Source: Argyresthia goedartella (lineage: Eukaryota > Arthropoda > Insecta > Lepidoptera > Argyresthiidae). From it: 64,000 bases of DNA. The position numbers and the translations under genes are program-made. The stretch's first letter is position 1. Each line of letters starts with the position of its first letter. Positions 53,257-63,076 of this stretch are shown here, piece by piece. The stretch is from NCBI GenBank assembly GCA_949825045.1, contig OX463820.1:12598501-12662500 (forward strand), in the 5' to 3' direction. The notes under the pieces are model-generated. The model was given only the letters and a program-made list of their open reading frames with translations. It searched no databases and was not told the origin of the DNA.

Positions 53257-54022
53257 TTCATAGGACAACAGAGGACCCAGGCTCTGGCAACATATGTTCT
53301 AGTATATTAGAAAACCCTAAGAATAAGGGAAGCTCACATGCTAAGTATATAAGCCTGGTTCATCAGAATATTCAATGTATTAGAGGCAAAGATCTACAAA
53401 TAGAGTTATTTTTAAATTGTAATAAAATTGACATTTTGTGCATAACAGAGCACTGGTTAACTATTAATGAAATTATGTTTAGCTTTAAAGATCACCAGGT
53501 TGGTAGTTCGTTCACCAGACTTAATTCAATACATGGTGGGGCATTAATCATACTAAACAATCATATGAAATTCAAGGAACGTAAGGACATTGTTTCCTTA
53601 TCTGTTGAACGAACTATAGAACTTGCAGCTGTGGAATTAGAACAGTTCATCGTTATATGTGTCTATAGGCCACCCTTGAGCGACTTTGAAATGTTCGAGA
53701 AAATAATGGAATCCGTCCTAACTATTTCATCACACAGTACGAAACGATTAATTATATGTGGTGACTTTAATGTTAATCTGTTAGAAAGAACTACTCTCAG
53801 CGTTAGATTAATAAATCTTTTCTCATCATTTAGGCTTAGCCATTTATTTATGGAGCCAACAAGAGTGACTGCTACTAGTGCTACATGCATTGACAACATT
53901 TTTACTGATGTTATTCCAATCAGTAAAAGTGTTATCAGTGAATTGGATTCAGATCATTTAGGTCAATTATTTCAATTTGATTCTATTAACCCTTTATTAT
54001 TATCCCTAACACCAGATGAACC
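53253..54022 (+). pseudogene. LINE-B ORF2, endonuclease part
   Basis: The APE-type endonuclease that nicks target DNA is complete by motif: SLVHQNIQ (Asn), LCITEHWL (Glu), VICVYRPP, LIICGDFNVN (Asp, Asn), TATSATCIDNIF and SELDSDH (final Asp-His). The frame overlaps the end of ORF1 in the -1 phase and lacks an upstream ATG. A 19-bp tandem duplication at 54004-54041 and the SINE-3 insertion end the frame at a TGA (54036-54038). It is therefore part of a disrupted ORF2, although every catalytic motif is present. Confidence 0.85.
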
Positions 54023-54430
54023 CCCTAACACCAGATGAACCAAATCTACTTATTTACAAACAAACACTCACATACATTATACACTACTATCTACACACAC
54101 TCACTACACTCCACACTAACACCAAACAGTTACTCAACCTGCTTAGTGGCCAAAAGCCCGGTTAACGTCCGACCCCAAGACTCGTAGTCGCAGGGCTAGC
54201 AGGTACACCAACACTAAACACTTCCCATTTTATATTTTTCTTGTCTTACAGAATTTGCCTTTCTTATTTTATTTTTTATAGAATTAAGTTCCATATGTAT
54301 TTGTAAATGGTCTGGAAGAGACTAGACCCCACGATACAGGGAATCCTAGTGTGGGGCCTAGGGCTTAACCTATTTGTAAAACTTCAAATGGAAATAAAGA
54401 AATTTATTATTATTTATTATTATTATTAGA
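54023..54430 (+). mobile_element. SINE-3-like insertion in LINE-B
   Basis: The insertion has a CAAACACTCACATACA-rich start, a middle with CCCGGTTAACGTCC and CGTAGTCGCAGGGC, the SINE core (CCCCACGATACAGGGAATCC, TAGTGTGGGG), AATAAAGAAATT and a TTATTATT tail. GAACC occurs on both sides (54018-54022 and 54431-54435), a possible short target duplication, and removal restores the ORF2 phase. No tRNA head is obvious. The left edge carries a 19-bp tandem copy of host sequence. Confidence 0.75.
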
Positions 54431-56617
54431 GAACCTGTCATTAAAAAGAAAATTTCGTTTGTGCCAATAACTGCTGACCGGTTAGAAAGAATGAGATACT
54501 CTTTAGCCCAGGAACTACCGTTTTTGGCTGCTGAACAGTCTCCTAATATAATGTATAACTTATTCTTTGAAACCTTTATGAAACAGTACAGCGCGATATT
54601 CACTTCAAAATCGGTTGTGGTTAGTGGTTCAAACGACTTTAGTACGTGGGCTACTGCAGAGTTGCATAAACGCAGGCAAGCATTGTATGCATTGTATGAG
54701 GAACGACGGTTCAACATGAGTGACGAATTTAAAGAACAAGTCAAACAGTTCTCCAAACAATTTAAATTAGACTGTCATACAGCTAAACGTAATTTTCTGA
54801 GTAGTAAAATTAAGAATAGTTCCGATGTTATAAAAACGACTTGGAAAATAATTAATGAGGAGGCCGGTCGTAGTAAAAAAGCGAGTCACGATTACGAACT
54901 AAAAATCAATGGACAGCTTACGAGTTCTAGCTTAGAAGTTGCAACTGAATTTGAATCGTTTTTTACTAATGCACCGGCTTCCACGACTAAGTATTTAAAT
55001 TCGTCACCTTTGTCTGCTGTTGCAATATTAAAAGATAATGTCTCAGAGTGTGCTTCATACTTGAATTTTAAGCACGTCACAAGTTCAGATGTCGTAAAGG
55101 CATTTAAATTGATAAATGTTAAGAAAACGAATGATCTTTGGGGACTCTCTGTTCACGTCGTTAAATCCCTGATCGAATTAATTGCACCTGACCTAGCGGT
55201 CATTTTCAACAATTGTATAGACTGCGGTGAATTTCCTGATTTAATGAAACAAAGTAAGATAATTCCCCTCTTCAAAGCAGGTAGTACTCAAGACCCCACC
55301 AATTTCAGACCTATATCAATACTACCAACTTTTAGTAAAATTTTTGAGAAATTAATCTTATCACAGCTATTACATCATTTTGAATCAAATAAGCTAATGC
55401 ATAACAAACAGTTTGGATTCACTCGCGGTCGTTCAACAACAGATGCCGGAATTCAGTTCATTGAAAGTATTTTTGATGCCTGGGAAGAGTCACAAGATGC
55501 CCTAGGCATTTTTTGTGACTTATCTAAGGCTTTTGATTGCGTTTGTCATGAAACATTGATCAGGAAATTACATCATTATGGAGTTAGAGACACGTCATTG
55601 AATTTGTTAAAATCTTATCTGAACGGAAGAATACAAAGGGTAGACGTAAACGGAGAACGATCACCAGGATCATTGGTTTCTTTGGGCGTGCCACAGGGCT
55701 CAATATTGGGACCCTTCCTATTCCTCATCTATATAAACGACTTACCCTATCTAGGAAGGGACTGTCATGATATGGTACTGTTTGCTGATGACACCTCACT
55801 TATTTTTAAAACAAAGCGAAACCAACACGCTACTGATGATCACGTGAACAATACCATATCAAGAGTGGTAAATTGGTTTAATGTTAATAATTTGCTATTA
55901 AATGAGAAAAAGACTAAATGTGTTAAGTTTCTTACTACTAACGTTAAAAATAATCAGACATGTATAACAATTAAAAATGAGGAATTGGAATTGGTAACCA
56001 GCACAGTGTTTCTAGGTATAACGTTGGATTCCAAACTCCAATGGGGTCCACATATTGATAAGCTATCGAACAGACTGAGCTCTGCAGCTTTTGCATGCAG
56101 GAAAATCCGTCACTTGACAGATTTAAAAACAGCCAGATTAGTTTATTTTAGTTATTTTCATAGTATTATGTCCTACGGTATTCTGCTCTGGGGCAGTGCT
56201 GCTGACATAAATACTATTTTTGTGCTGCAAAAGCGGGCTGTTCGTGCGATTTATAAAATGAATAATAGAGATTCTCTTAGAAATAAGTTTAAAGAAGTAA
56301 ATATATTGACAGTCCATAGTCAATATATTTACGAGAATATTATGTATGTCCATAAGAACATTGTTAACTTTCGAAGAAACTGTGATATACATAACTTTAA
56401 TACTAGAAACAAGGACAAACTTGCAGTGCCCACTACTCGGCTCCATAAAATAAAAAACTCGTTCAAGGGTAATTGTGTAAGATTTTACAATAAACTCCCA
56501 AGCACTTTGACAGATCTATCAATTAATAAGTTCAAGAAATACATCAAGCAAAGGCTTATTTCTAAAGCTTACTACAGTATTAAAGAGTACATAGACGATA
56601 AAAATGCTTGGGACTGA
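54431..56617 (+). pseudogene. LINE-B ORF2, reverse transcriptase part
   Basis: About 728 codons are open to TGA at 56615-56617. RT blocks in order are NFRPISILPTFSKIFEKLIL, FGFTRGRSTTDAG, motif A CDLSKAFDCV, motif B GVPQGSILGPFLFLIYINDL, motif C LFADDTSLIF (both catalytic Asp), LLLNEKKTKCVKF, and VFLGITLDSKLQWGPHI. The thumb/C-terminal region has FSYFHSIMSYGILLW, LQKRAVRAIY and NSFKGNCVRFYNKLP. The enzyme reverse-transcribes LINE RNA at the nicked target. It is intact in itself but cut from the endonuclease by SINE-3; the first ATG in frame is at 54491. Confidence 0.88.
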
Positions 56618-56990
56618 ATTGTTCTAATTAATTGTGAGCATCCTCACTGCCAGAGTTTCTTTTACTGGACACTTGGAGGCCTTTTACACCTCCAAAGATT
56701 AATTTAATTATACAACACTTGACTGTGGGGACCATTTACATCTCCTATTATCATTGTATTATTGACTAAAGAGACTATACATCTCTGTTATTTATATTTT
56801 AATTATTTTATTATGACATTTGAGACTCTTTACATCTCTCAGAAACAATAATTAAGTACTTTTTTTTTTCTGATAATATGATAATAATACCAAATGTTCT
56901 GTAAAAAATGAAATGAAATGACATGTGAAAGTGCCCTTGTGGCCTATTTACAGAATAAACGTTTTGAGTTTTGAGTTTTTTTGAGTTTTT
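56618..56990 (+). other. LINE-B 3' UTR with four small hairpins and TTTTGAG tail
   Basis: Four similar stem-loops recur about every 45-55 bases: GGAGGCCTTTTACACCTCC (56675), GGGGACCATTTACATCTCC (56727), AGAGACTATACATCTCT (56769) and GAGACTCTTTACATCTCTC (56820). Each pairs a G-rich 5' arm with a CTC/TCC 3' arm around TTTACA or ATACA. The end has TTTTGAG units (56955-56990), the slippage-type tail of this LINE group. Such 3' structures may be the RT recognition site (inference). Confidence 0.7.
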
Positions 56991-57034
56991 TATAAGTATT
57001 TAATTTATTCCTTGGCAATTTATTTAGAATATGA

Positions 57035-57310
57035 ATAGAATAGAATAGAATATGCGTTTATTCAAGCGTCACAATACACAACACATAGCACAAAATAGGA
57101 ATATACAAAAATAGGAATACACATGGACAACAACAAAAGTGGGTATATTATGTGATGTAAATGGCTTCTTAAGAAAACAGCGTAGTGTGCTGGTTGTATA
57201 CGGCGACGGTGAAACGGCTCCGGCTCAGCATTATGCTACAGGGCCTACAGGAGGACCTGAAGCGCTGGTATTCTGTCGGAACCGGTGTGACTGAGTGTGT
57301 TGTTTTGTAC
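57035..57310 (-). mobile_element. 3' end of an unassigned LINE
   Basis: On the minus strand the segment ends GTGACGCTTGAATAAACGCA followed by ATTCT units (plus-strand AGAAT repeats at 57035-57055). This is again a polyadenylation-like end with a short tandem tail. The upstream part has GTGTATTCCTATTTTTGTAT. No coding motif remains. Confidence 0.55.
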
Positions 57311-57433
57311 GGTGTTGATTAGACTACGTAATATGCATAGATAAGAGATATAAACAATAAATAGCATAATATAAATGTAGGGTATATGAGTATAGAGTTT
57401 GTGTGTGGCATGTAAATAATGGTATGAAGTACG

Positions 57434-57460
57434 ATAAATAAATAAATAAATAAATAAATA
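57434..57460. repeat. AAAT microsatellite
   Basis: Six to seven tandem AAAT units in AT-rich DNA. Confidence 0.9.
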
Positions 57461-57549
57461 GGCACAGTAATTATGATAAATATGAATAATGTACAAACAT
57501 GTTTGAAAAATGCAAGAGGTTTTGGGGTTATTTATACTGGTTATTGTGC

Positions 57550-57710
57550 ACTGCCTACCTACCTTTTATAATAATATTTCTTTTAATGTCTTGGTTTGCT
57601 GGAAGAAATCTCTCTTTATAGATAAGCTCGCTTTTGTACGCATATTTTCGTTTAATCGTAACTTGTAAAATATTTGTGTGCAACAAAGAATTGTGAATTA
57701 TTTCAAGGGT
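57550..57710 (+). mobile_element. Family-J 3' tail element
   Basis: TTGGTTTGCTGGAAGAAATC, TCTCTTTATAGATAAGCTCG, CTTTTGTACGCATATTTTCG and TGTGTGCAACAAAGAATTG follow the J order. The hairpin stem is mostly preserved and the 5' part is absent. Confidence 0.65.
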
Positions 57711-57729
57711 ATTCTCTTTGTGAAGAAGA

Positions 57730-57910
57730 TGTCTCTGGAGATTTAGAATTCGAGATTGGTCTTTATTTATTCCTGCATATTATTTATAATAATTAATATT
57801 GTAATATTTGCATCAGTCAAATATAACCAATTTTAAAAAGGAGCTTTAAATCTATCTCAGGGCGTCTCTTTCCCCCTATTCCAATCTAAAGAGGCAAAAA
57901 AAAACGGCTT
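57730..57910 (+). mobile_element. LINE-A 3' UTR fragment
   Basis: CTCTGGAGATTTAGAATT, TTATTTATTCCTGCATATTA, ATATTGTAATATTTGCATCA and CAATCTAAAGAGGCAAAAAA correspond in order to the LINE-A 3' end. It is considerably diverged, with the CTCCCACAG stem degraded. Confidence 0.6.
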
Positions 57911-58842
57911 ACAAACGTAGAAAATGAACAAATTCTGACTTAACCACACTTTTCGAGTAATTAAATTCGCGAGACAAGGCGCCGCAGCTAAGGAGGCTGT
58001 GTTTTCTATATCAGATTTGTCAGATTAGATTCCCAGCAGAGGAAGTCTGAGACAAGTAGTCATTTACATGCTTTAAATATCTTCGTTAGTTAATTAGGAA
58101 CTTATCCAAAATTTGAGTGCGTGGTTGTTAAGAGAACTGTTGCTATTCAAATTTTTGTTGCAATTTTTACACTTTCCTTGAACTCAATATTCTGTTTTAA
58201 CACGAAACCGTAATATTGAACTATATTTAACTGTATCGTATAATCAAATACAATTCCCAGAACATCACTGTATTTGAAACGCTAAATTATATCAACTAAA
58301 TATGTTATCGGAACGGGCAATGGATAGTAATAACTTGCAGCATGTCTGTAACTACACCTACCGTGAAGAGTCTGGCCGTTAACTTATTAAATATACTCTC
58401 AGGTTCAGTTGTTTCTGTTTTACTGAAATTCAAATATTGTTTTGTACAAATTAAGCTCAAACCTGTGTTATTACGTACCTCGTAGTGATACATATATTTT
58501 TTTACTAAGATATTCATCAGATTGCTTCAGGAAGTAACCTAAATGTATAGCCATGTTTCAGGGTCTTGTTAAGGAAATTATTGTAACAACTTTCGTTATG
58601 ACACCGATTTGATCAGAGAAACTTTTTTTTTCACTTCTTTGCACAAATCAGCTGATGGCCCAAAATGTATAGAGAAGTAAAAACAAAGTTGATCCGATTA
58701 AATCAGTTTCATAGTGCAAGTTTTTCAGGATGACGTCCCTACAATATGCAATATAACAACCACCTACAATATGACTACACCTTTAAGTTATATATAAGTA
58801 TAAATCGCAACTCTGGCATTACTAGAAAGCAAACCCTTACCG
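57911..58842. other. Unassigned stretch holding repeat H copy 2
   Basis: At 58590-58710 the contiguous form of repeat H is found (ACCGATTTGATCAGAG, TTTTTCACTTCTTTGCAC, AAATCAGCTGATGGCCC, AAAATGTATAGA). The rest was not recognised. Confidence 0.5.
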
Positions 58843-58990
58843 CCTTATTCATAAACTTCTAATAAACCTATTTTAACTATAATGCCGTTATAATTCGTTT
58901 GTCTTTGTCTGTCACTTTGAAAATTGTGTTTGTGAGGAAAGGACAAAGCACATTTTAGCTATATAGGTTTGATAAGTTTTATGAATAAGG
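58843..58990. mobile_element. 148-bp MITE
   Basis: CCTTATTCATAAAC...ATAAACCTAT at the left is inverted at the right (ATAGGTTTGATAAG...GTTTTATGAATAAGG). Inner pairs such as TTTGTCTTTGTC / GGACAAAG extend the fold. It has no ORF. I recall similar TTATTCATAAAC ends in lepidopteran MITEs, but this is not verified. Confidence 0.8.
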
Positions 58991-59929
58991 ATGTTACACT
59001 CCGGAATTTCGAAAGATGTAAAAAGGTGGGAACACTCAACAAGCCCTTAAGGAGGTGCAATAAATCACTACCCGTATAACACTATTATAAAAGTTGAGCT
59101 AATTATTTACGTCAGTGAATGCAAATAAGCCGATTCATCTGAATTTCTTCTGCGGTATTTCGATTTGGAGGCCTCTTGAACGGCTGGGGGGAATTGCAAA
59201 CAGCTGGGCCGATTGTTAGGACAATTTATGGACTAATATATCACAACAGAATAGTCCCACCATGCATTCATCGCTGAGAAGGGACTGTCAATAATTCAAA
59301 CAAAAAAACTGAAGGATAGACATTTTTACTGCGTCTGAGTAAGGGTTCATATTTACCTAAATGGTATTTAAAAATGCAAATATGTTTTTTTTATTTTAGG
59401 TGCAACTCCATTGCCATCTATTTATGAACAAATAGTGGAAAGTATATAGGTGATATTTGCGAATACATATAGAAATTTTGGCTAAATTCATAAAAATATG
59501 TGACCCTTTTTAAGATAAACCTGCCTGATTATGATTGTGTTGTCGCTGTTTTTCTGTCTGACTATGGTGACCTAAAAATAACAATCAAACAAACCAATGG
59601 TGACCCTAAATCCCTAAATCTTGAACAATAGTAGTTGGTATCCAGCAATGTGGCCAGCATGCTACATTGTTGTAACGCATTGCACATCACATACTGCTTA
59701 GCCACAGATTGCATATTATCTAACTTTATTAATATTAGGTTAAACCTGTGTCAATGAGACATCGAAAAATGGCTCGCGATTTTCAAAATTATGGCTTAGT
59801 TATGAAGTTCAAAACCCCTCTAACTTCATGAACTCTATGAAGGTTAGAGTGAGCTTTGAATTTATAGCGCCCAGAGAAATGTAACTTGAATGATGTACTT
59901 AGTATTATGAAACATAATATTTATAATTA
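58991..59929. other. Unassigned stretch
   Basis: No gene or recurring repeat was seen. A short imperfect hairpin, CTCTAACTTCAT...ATGAAGGTTAGAG, lies at 59818-59848. Confidence 0.4.
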
Positions 59930-61500
59930 TTCTCAATCAAATGCTCTCACACTTCAACCGTACAAAAGAACTCCACGCCAAACAATACGGTTTCACTTGG
60001 GGTAAATCGACTACGGATGCAGGTATTATCCTTATATCTTATATTATGTTATATTATATATACATATAAGAGTTTTTGCGAATTGTGGAAGGAATTTGAT
60101 TGTGTTGATCATGTTTCTCTACCTATGAAATCATTACTGAGTTATAAATAAAGCGTTGGATCTACTAAGATCATACTTAAGCAATAGAATTCAAAAGGCA
60201 GAAGTCAACGGTGTTAAATCTGACTGATCGGGGGTAAAAAAATGCATCCCACAGGATTCCATATTAGGCCCTTCCTTATCCTGGTGTATATTAATGATCT
60301 GCCTTTCATGGTGGAGAAATTTACTGACATAGTGTTGTTTGCTGATGATACTTCACTGGTCTTCAAAATTTAAAGACAAAAAGATTTTGGTGATGTTAAA
60401 TGTGTTAATATCTTTAACCTTGAATTGGTTCACAGGTAATAATTGATTGTTAAAACCTGGTAAAACCAAGTGTATCAGATTATTACTGCCAAACGTAAGG
60501 CAAGTAGAGACCAGTTTAGTATTAGACAGCAACACATTAGAATTAGTAAATAATACGAAGTTTCTTGAGATAACCATTGATAGCTAATTACAGTGGGGAC
60601 CCCACATAGATAAATTAGCTGGTGAATTAAGATCTGCGGCTTACGCTGTTAGGAACATCAGACAAAACACGGATGCAGCTACATCTAGGCTAGTATATTT
60701 TAGTTACTTTCATAGTGTCATGTCCTATGGTATCTTGTTGTGTGGGAAAGCAGCGGATATTCATACAATTTTTATTATTCGAGTTATTTATAATTTAAAA
60801 TGCACAGGATTTTTAGAGAAATTTACATACTAACTGTAGCTTGTCAATTTATTTTTAAAATATAATGTATGTACGCAAGAACCTTACAACATTTTCCAAA
60901 CTTAGCGATAGCTGTAATGTTAACCTAAGAAATAAAAACAGACTGGTTGCGCCCCGGTTTAGACTCGCGAAGGTTTGCAATTCTTTCAAGGGTCAATGCA
61001 TTCTCTACTATAACAAGATACCTCTGGAGACTTCGAAATCGCCACTTGAGCAATTTAAAAATCATGTGAAACCAACTTTGTCAAAAAATGGATACTTCAA
61101 TGTGCAATATTATTTATATGACGGGACTGTATGGGTTTAATCTAATTCAATACAGACATGATGTAAAAAAATAAAAAAACCTGCTTATTACTTATAATAA
61201 TTAATATTGTAATGTCAATCTAAATATCAATTTGTGGGAGTTTCTACATAGAAACTCCCACAAATTGATATTAAGATCTCTTTTAAAAATTGGTTGTGCT
61301 TAACTAATACAAACATTATAATTAATAAGCTGGAATATTTATTTTTAACAGCAAGTTCTGTATTGAATTAGATTAAACCCATTCAGTTCTGTACAGTACA
61401 GTTTACAGTTCTCCCTCAGTGGTCCAATGTAGAGAAGAGGCAAAAAATTACGTTATCTAACTATATGTCAATATCTACAGCAATAAAGATATTTTACTAT
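59930..61500 (+). pseudogene. LINE-A RT relic with rearranged 3' UTR
   Basis: The relic starts within the RT at the QYGFTWGKSTTDAG segment. It continues through remnants of motif A, GSILGP.L..VYINDLPFMV, LFADDTSLVF, KTKCIRLLLPNVRQV, HIDKLAGELRSAAYAVRNIR, ARLVYFSYFHSVMSYGILLC and MYVRKNLTTFSKLSDSCNVN to a TAA at 61138-61140. Many stops and indels (for example an AT-rich expansion near 60040-60070) inactivate it. The 3' UTR contains an inverted copy of itself (61248-61394) before resuming to ATCTACAGCAATAAAG. Confidence 0.85.
61124..61394. repeat. Foldback inside LINE-A 3' UTR
   Basis: The left arm (GACTGTATGGGTTTAATC...AATTTGTGGGAGTTTCTA, 61124-61246) is followed directly by its inverse (TAGAAACTCCCACAAATTG...GGATTAAACCCATTCAGT-like, 61248-61394). 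The arms differ by indels and substitutions. The turning point lies in the loop of the family's conserved GTGGGAG...CTCCCAC hairpin. Confidence 0.8.
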
Positions 61501-61528
61501 AGACTATTGACATAATTTTAATAGGTTT

Positions 61529-61636
61529 TTCCATCCTCAGATAACGTTTATCTGCCTGTTTATCAGAGGAATTGGACAGAATCTGTACGTGTAAAATGTC
61601 AAATAAATTTATCTGACTGTTTATCTCGGGATGGAA
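61529..61636. mobile_element. 108-bp MITE-like inverted repeat
   Basis: TTCCATCCTCAGATAA at the left pairs with TTATCTCGGGATGGAA at the right with two mismatches. Inner GTTTATCTG and GTTTATC motifs extend the symmetry. No target duplication is clear. Confidence 0.65.
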
Positions 61637-62082
61637 CAATCGTCAGAAGATTTTTTTAGTTTTGCCAGGATGACTTTAGTACACAAAGTCTGTGCTTTAG
61701 TACATACAATGCACAAAAATCGACTGTAAAAAGTTTTGATATTACTACAATTCTAATGACAACAATAAATCATCACGGCTTTAGGTGGATGCACATATAG
61801 CAGGACCTGCAGACTGTTGAACCCATGTTGTACTGCGCGTGCGCGTATGAGAGGGTCTGCGGGTGGACGGTGCTCAGCTGACAGGGTGTGCACGGTTTCA
61901 TATAACGTCATACAAAGAATTCAAATTCAATGATTACGTATTGAGTCTACGGCTCCTGGTGTGCGCTTCTATTTACCGAGACGGTGTTGCAGGGGCAACG
62001 TTGTGACGTTGTGTAGGCAACATTGTGCTTGAAAAGTGGTTAGCACATCTGTGCAATACAATCTGTGGTAAGGTGACGAACC
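61637..62082. other. Unassigned stretch
   Basis: Nothing was recognised between the small MITE and SINE-1. Confidence 0.4.
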
Positions 62083-62290
62083 TGAGGGGCTGTGGTTGTG
62101 GCTTTGCCTACCAGGAGAGAGGTCCCAGGCTCGATCCCCGGCTGGGGATATAGAAAACAAAAACCCTGTGGGCATCTTGTATATTTATATGTGTGTGATG
62201 ACGATGTTTCTGGTTCCCAAGACACAGGGTATCCTGTTAGGGCCAGAAGCAATGTATGTGCATGTATAAAAATGTTTGTTTTGTTTTTAA
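62083..62290 (+). mobile_element. SINE-1
   Basis: Head GGGGCTGTGGTTGTGGCTTT with a mutated B box (GGCTCGATCCCCGGC), then GTGTGTGATGACGATGTTTC, a core missing a few bases (GGGTATCCTGTTAGGGCC), GCAATGTATGTGCATG and a short tail. The B-box and core changes suggest an old copy. Confidence 0.85.
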
Positions 62291-62359
62291 GGGAAATATT
62301 CAACTGCACCTCAATAATACTGATTTTCACAGCAAACATACTGATTTTCACAGCAAATA

Positions 62360-62580
62360 TCAGCCACCAAAATATCTTTTTCCTAACCAAAATGGCTAAA
62401 TGACCACCAAAAGTTGCAGAAAATATCAGGGCAAAATACTGCGTTAGCTTAGGTGAAGGGTAAAGGGGGTAAGGGAAGCGAAGCCCCCTTTATCCTTCAT
62501 ATTAGGTTGAACATGTCGGAACAACCAAAATACTTAAAACATAAAAAGTGTTTTTGCTGGTCCTTTTTTGCTGTAAAAAA
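62360..62580 (+). mobile_element. Hairpin repeat C, copy 3
   Basis: CACCAAAATATCTTTTTCC, TGACCACCAAAAGTTGCAG, AAAATATCAGGGCAAAATAC, TTAGGTGAAGGGTAAAGGGG, AGCCCCCTTTATCCTTC and AGGTTGAACATGTC match copy 1 closely. The GAAGGGTAAAGGGGG stem is intact here. Confidence 0.75.
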
Positions 62581-63076
62581 TCAGCAATTTTGATGTGCGA
62601 TTAAATACTAGCCTATTTTTAATACCCGTACTAGTTCAAAAACGGCATTACTCAATTTAATTAGCGTGAACGTGACGCCCCGTGAATCTCTCAAATAATA
62701 AGGATGACTCGCCACTTCTGTGCTATTTTTCTGACAGGTTACATAGATGATTCAAAGCATCGCCTACTCTACCCAATACCGCCTCACGACGTAATCCTGC
62801 GGTTGTCCACTCAAGCTTTGCCATCAAGATCAAGATGAATACCTCCAGAGTCTTGCCCCGGTTGATTGATGCAACCACCGCAAAATTACGACCCTGTCCA
62901 CGACAGTGTTAACATCTTGAGGAATCCATTATACAGAGATGGATTAGTATGACTGCAAGGAGGCTACTTTGTCTTGTTTTGTTACTTGTTCTTTTTGTAA
63001 CCCTGTCAATAATGTATAAACTTTATATTTTAGGTACATGTAAAAAAGAAAATACTTCTAAATTGTTAGGAATATA
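62581..63076. other. Unassigned stretch
   Basis: No gene or recurring repeat was recognised between repeat C and the mariner-like element. Confidence 0.4.

Larger units (their letters stand above)
51260..56990 (+). mobile_element. LINE-B, near-complete non-LTR retrotransposon
   Basis: The parts in order are an AT-rich 5' UTR (exact start unknown, about 51.26-51.4 kb), ORF1 (51700-53256), ORF2 endonuclease (to 54022), a SINE-3 insertion (54023-54430), ORF2 RT (to 56617), a 3' UTR with four small hairpins, and a tail of TTTTGAG units. Motifs place it in the CR1/Jockey group of APE-containing LINEs, which copy by target-primed reverse transcription. Only the SINE insertion breaks its coding capacity. 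A 5'-truncated relative is at 28267-29216. Confidence 0.85.
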
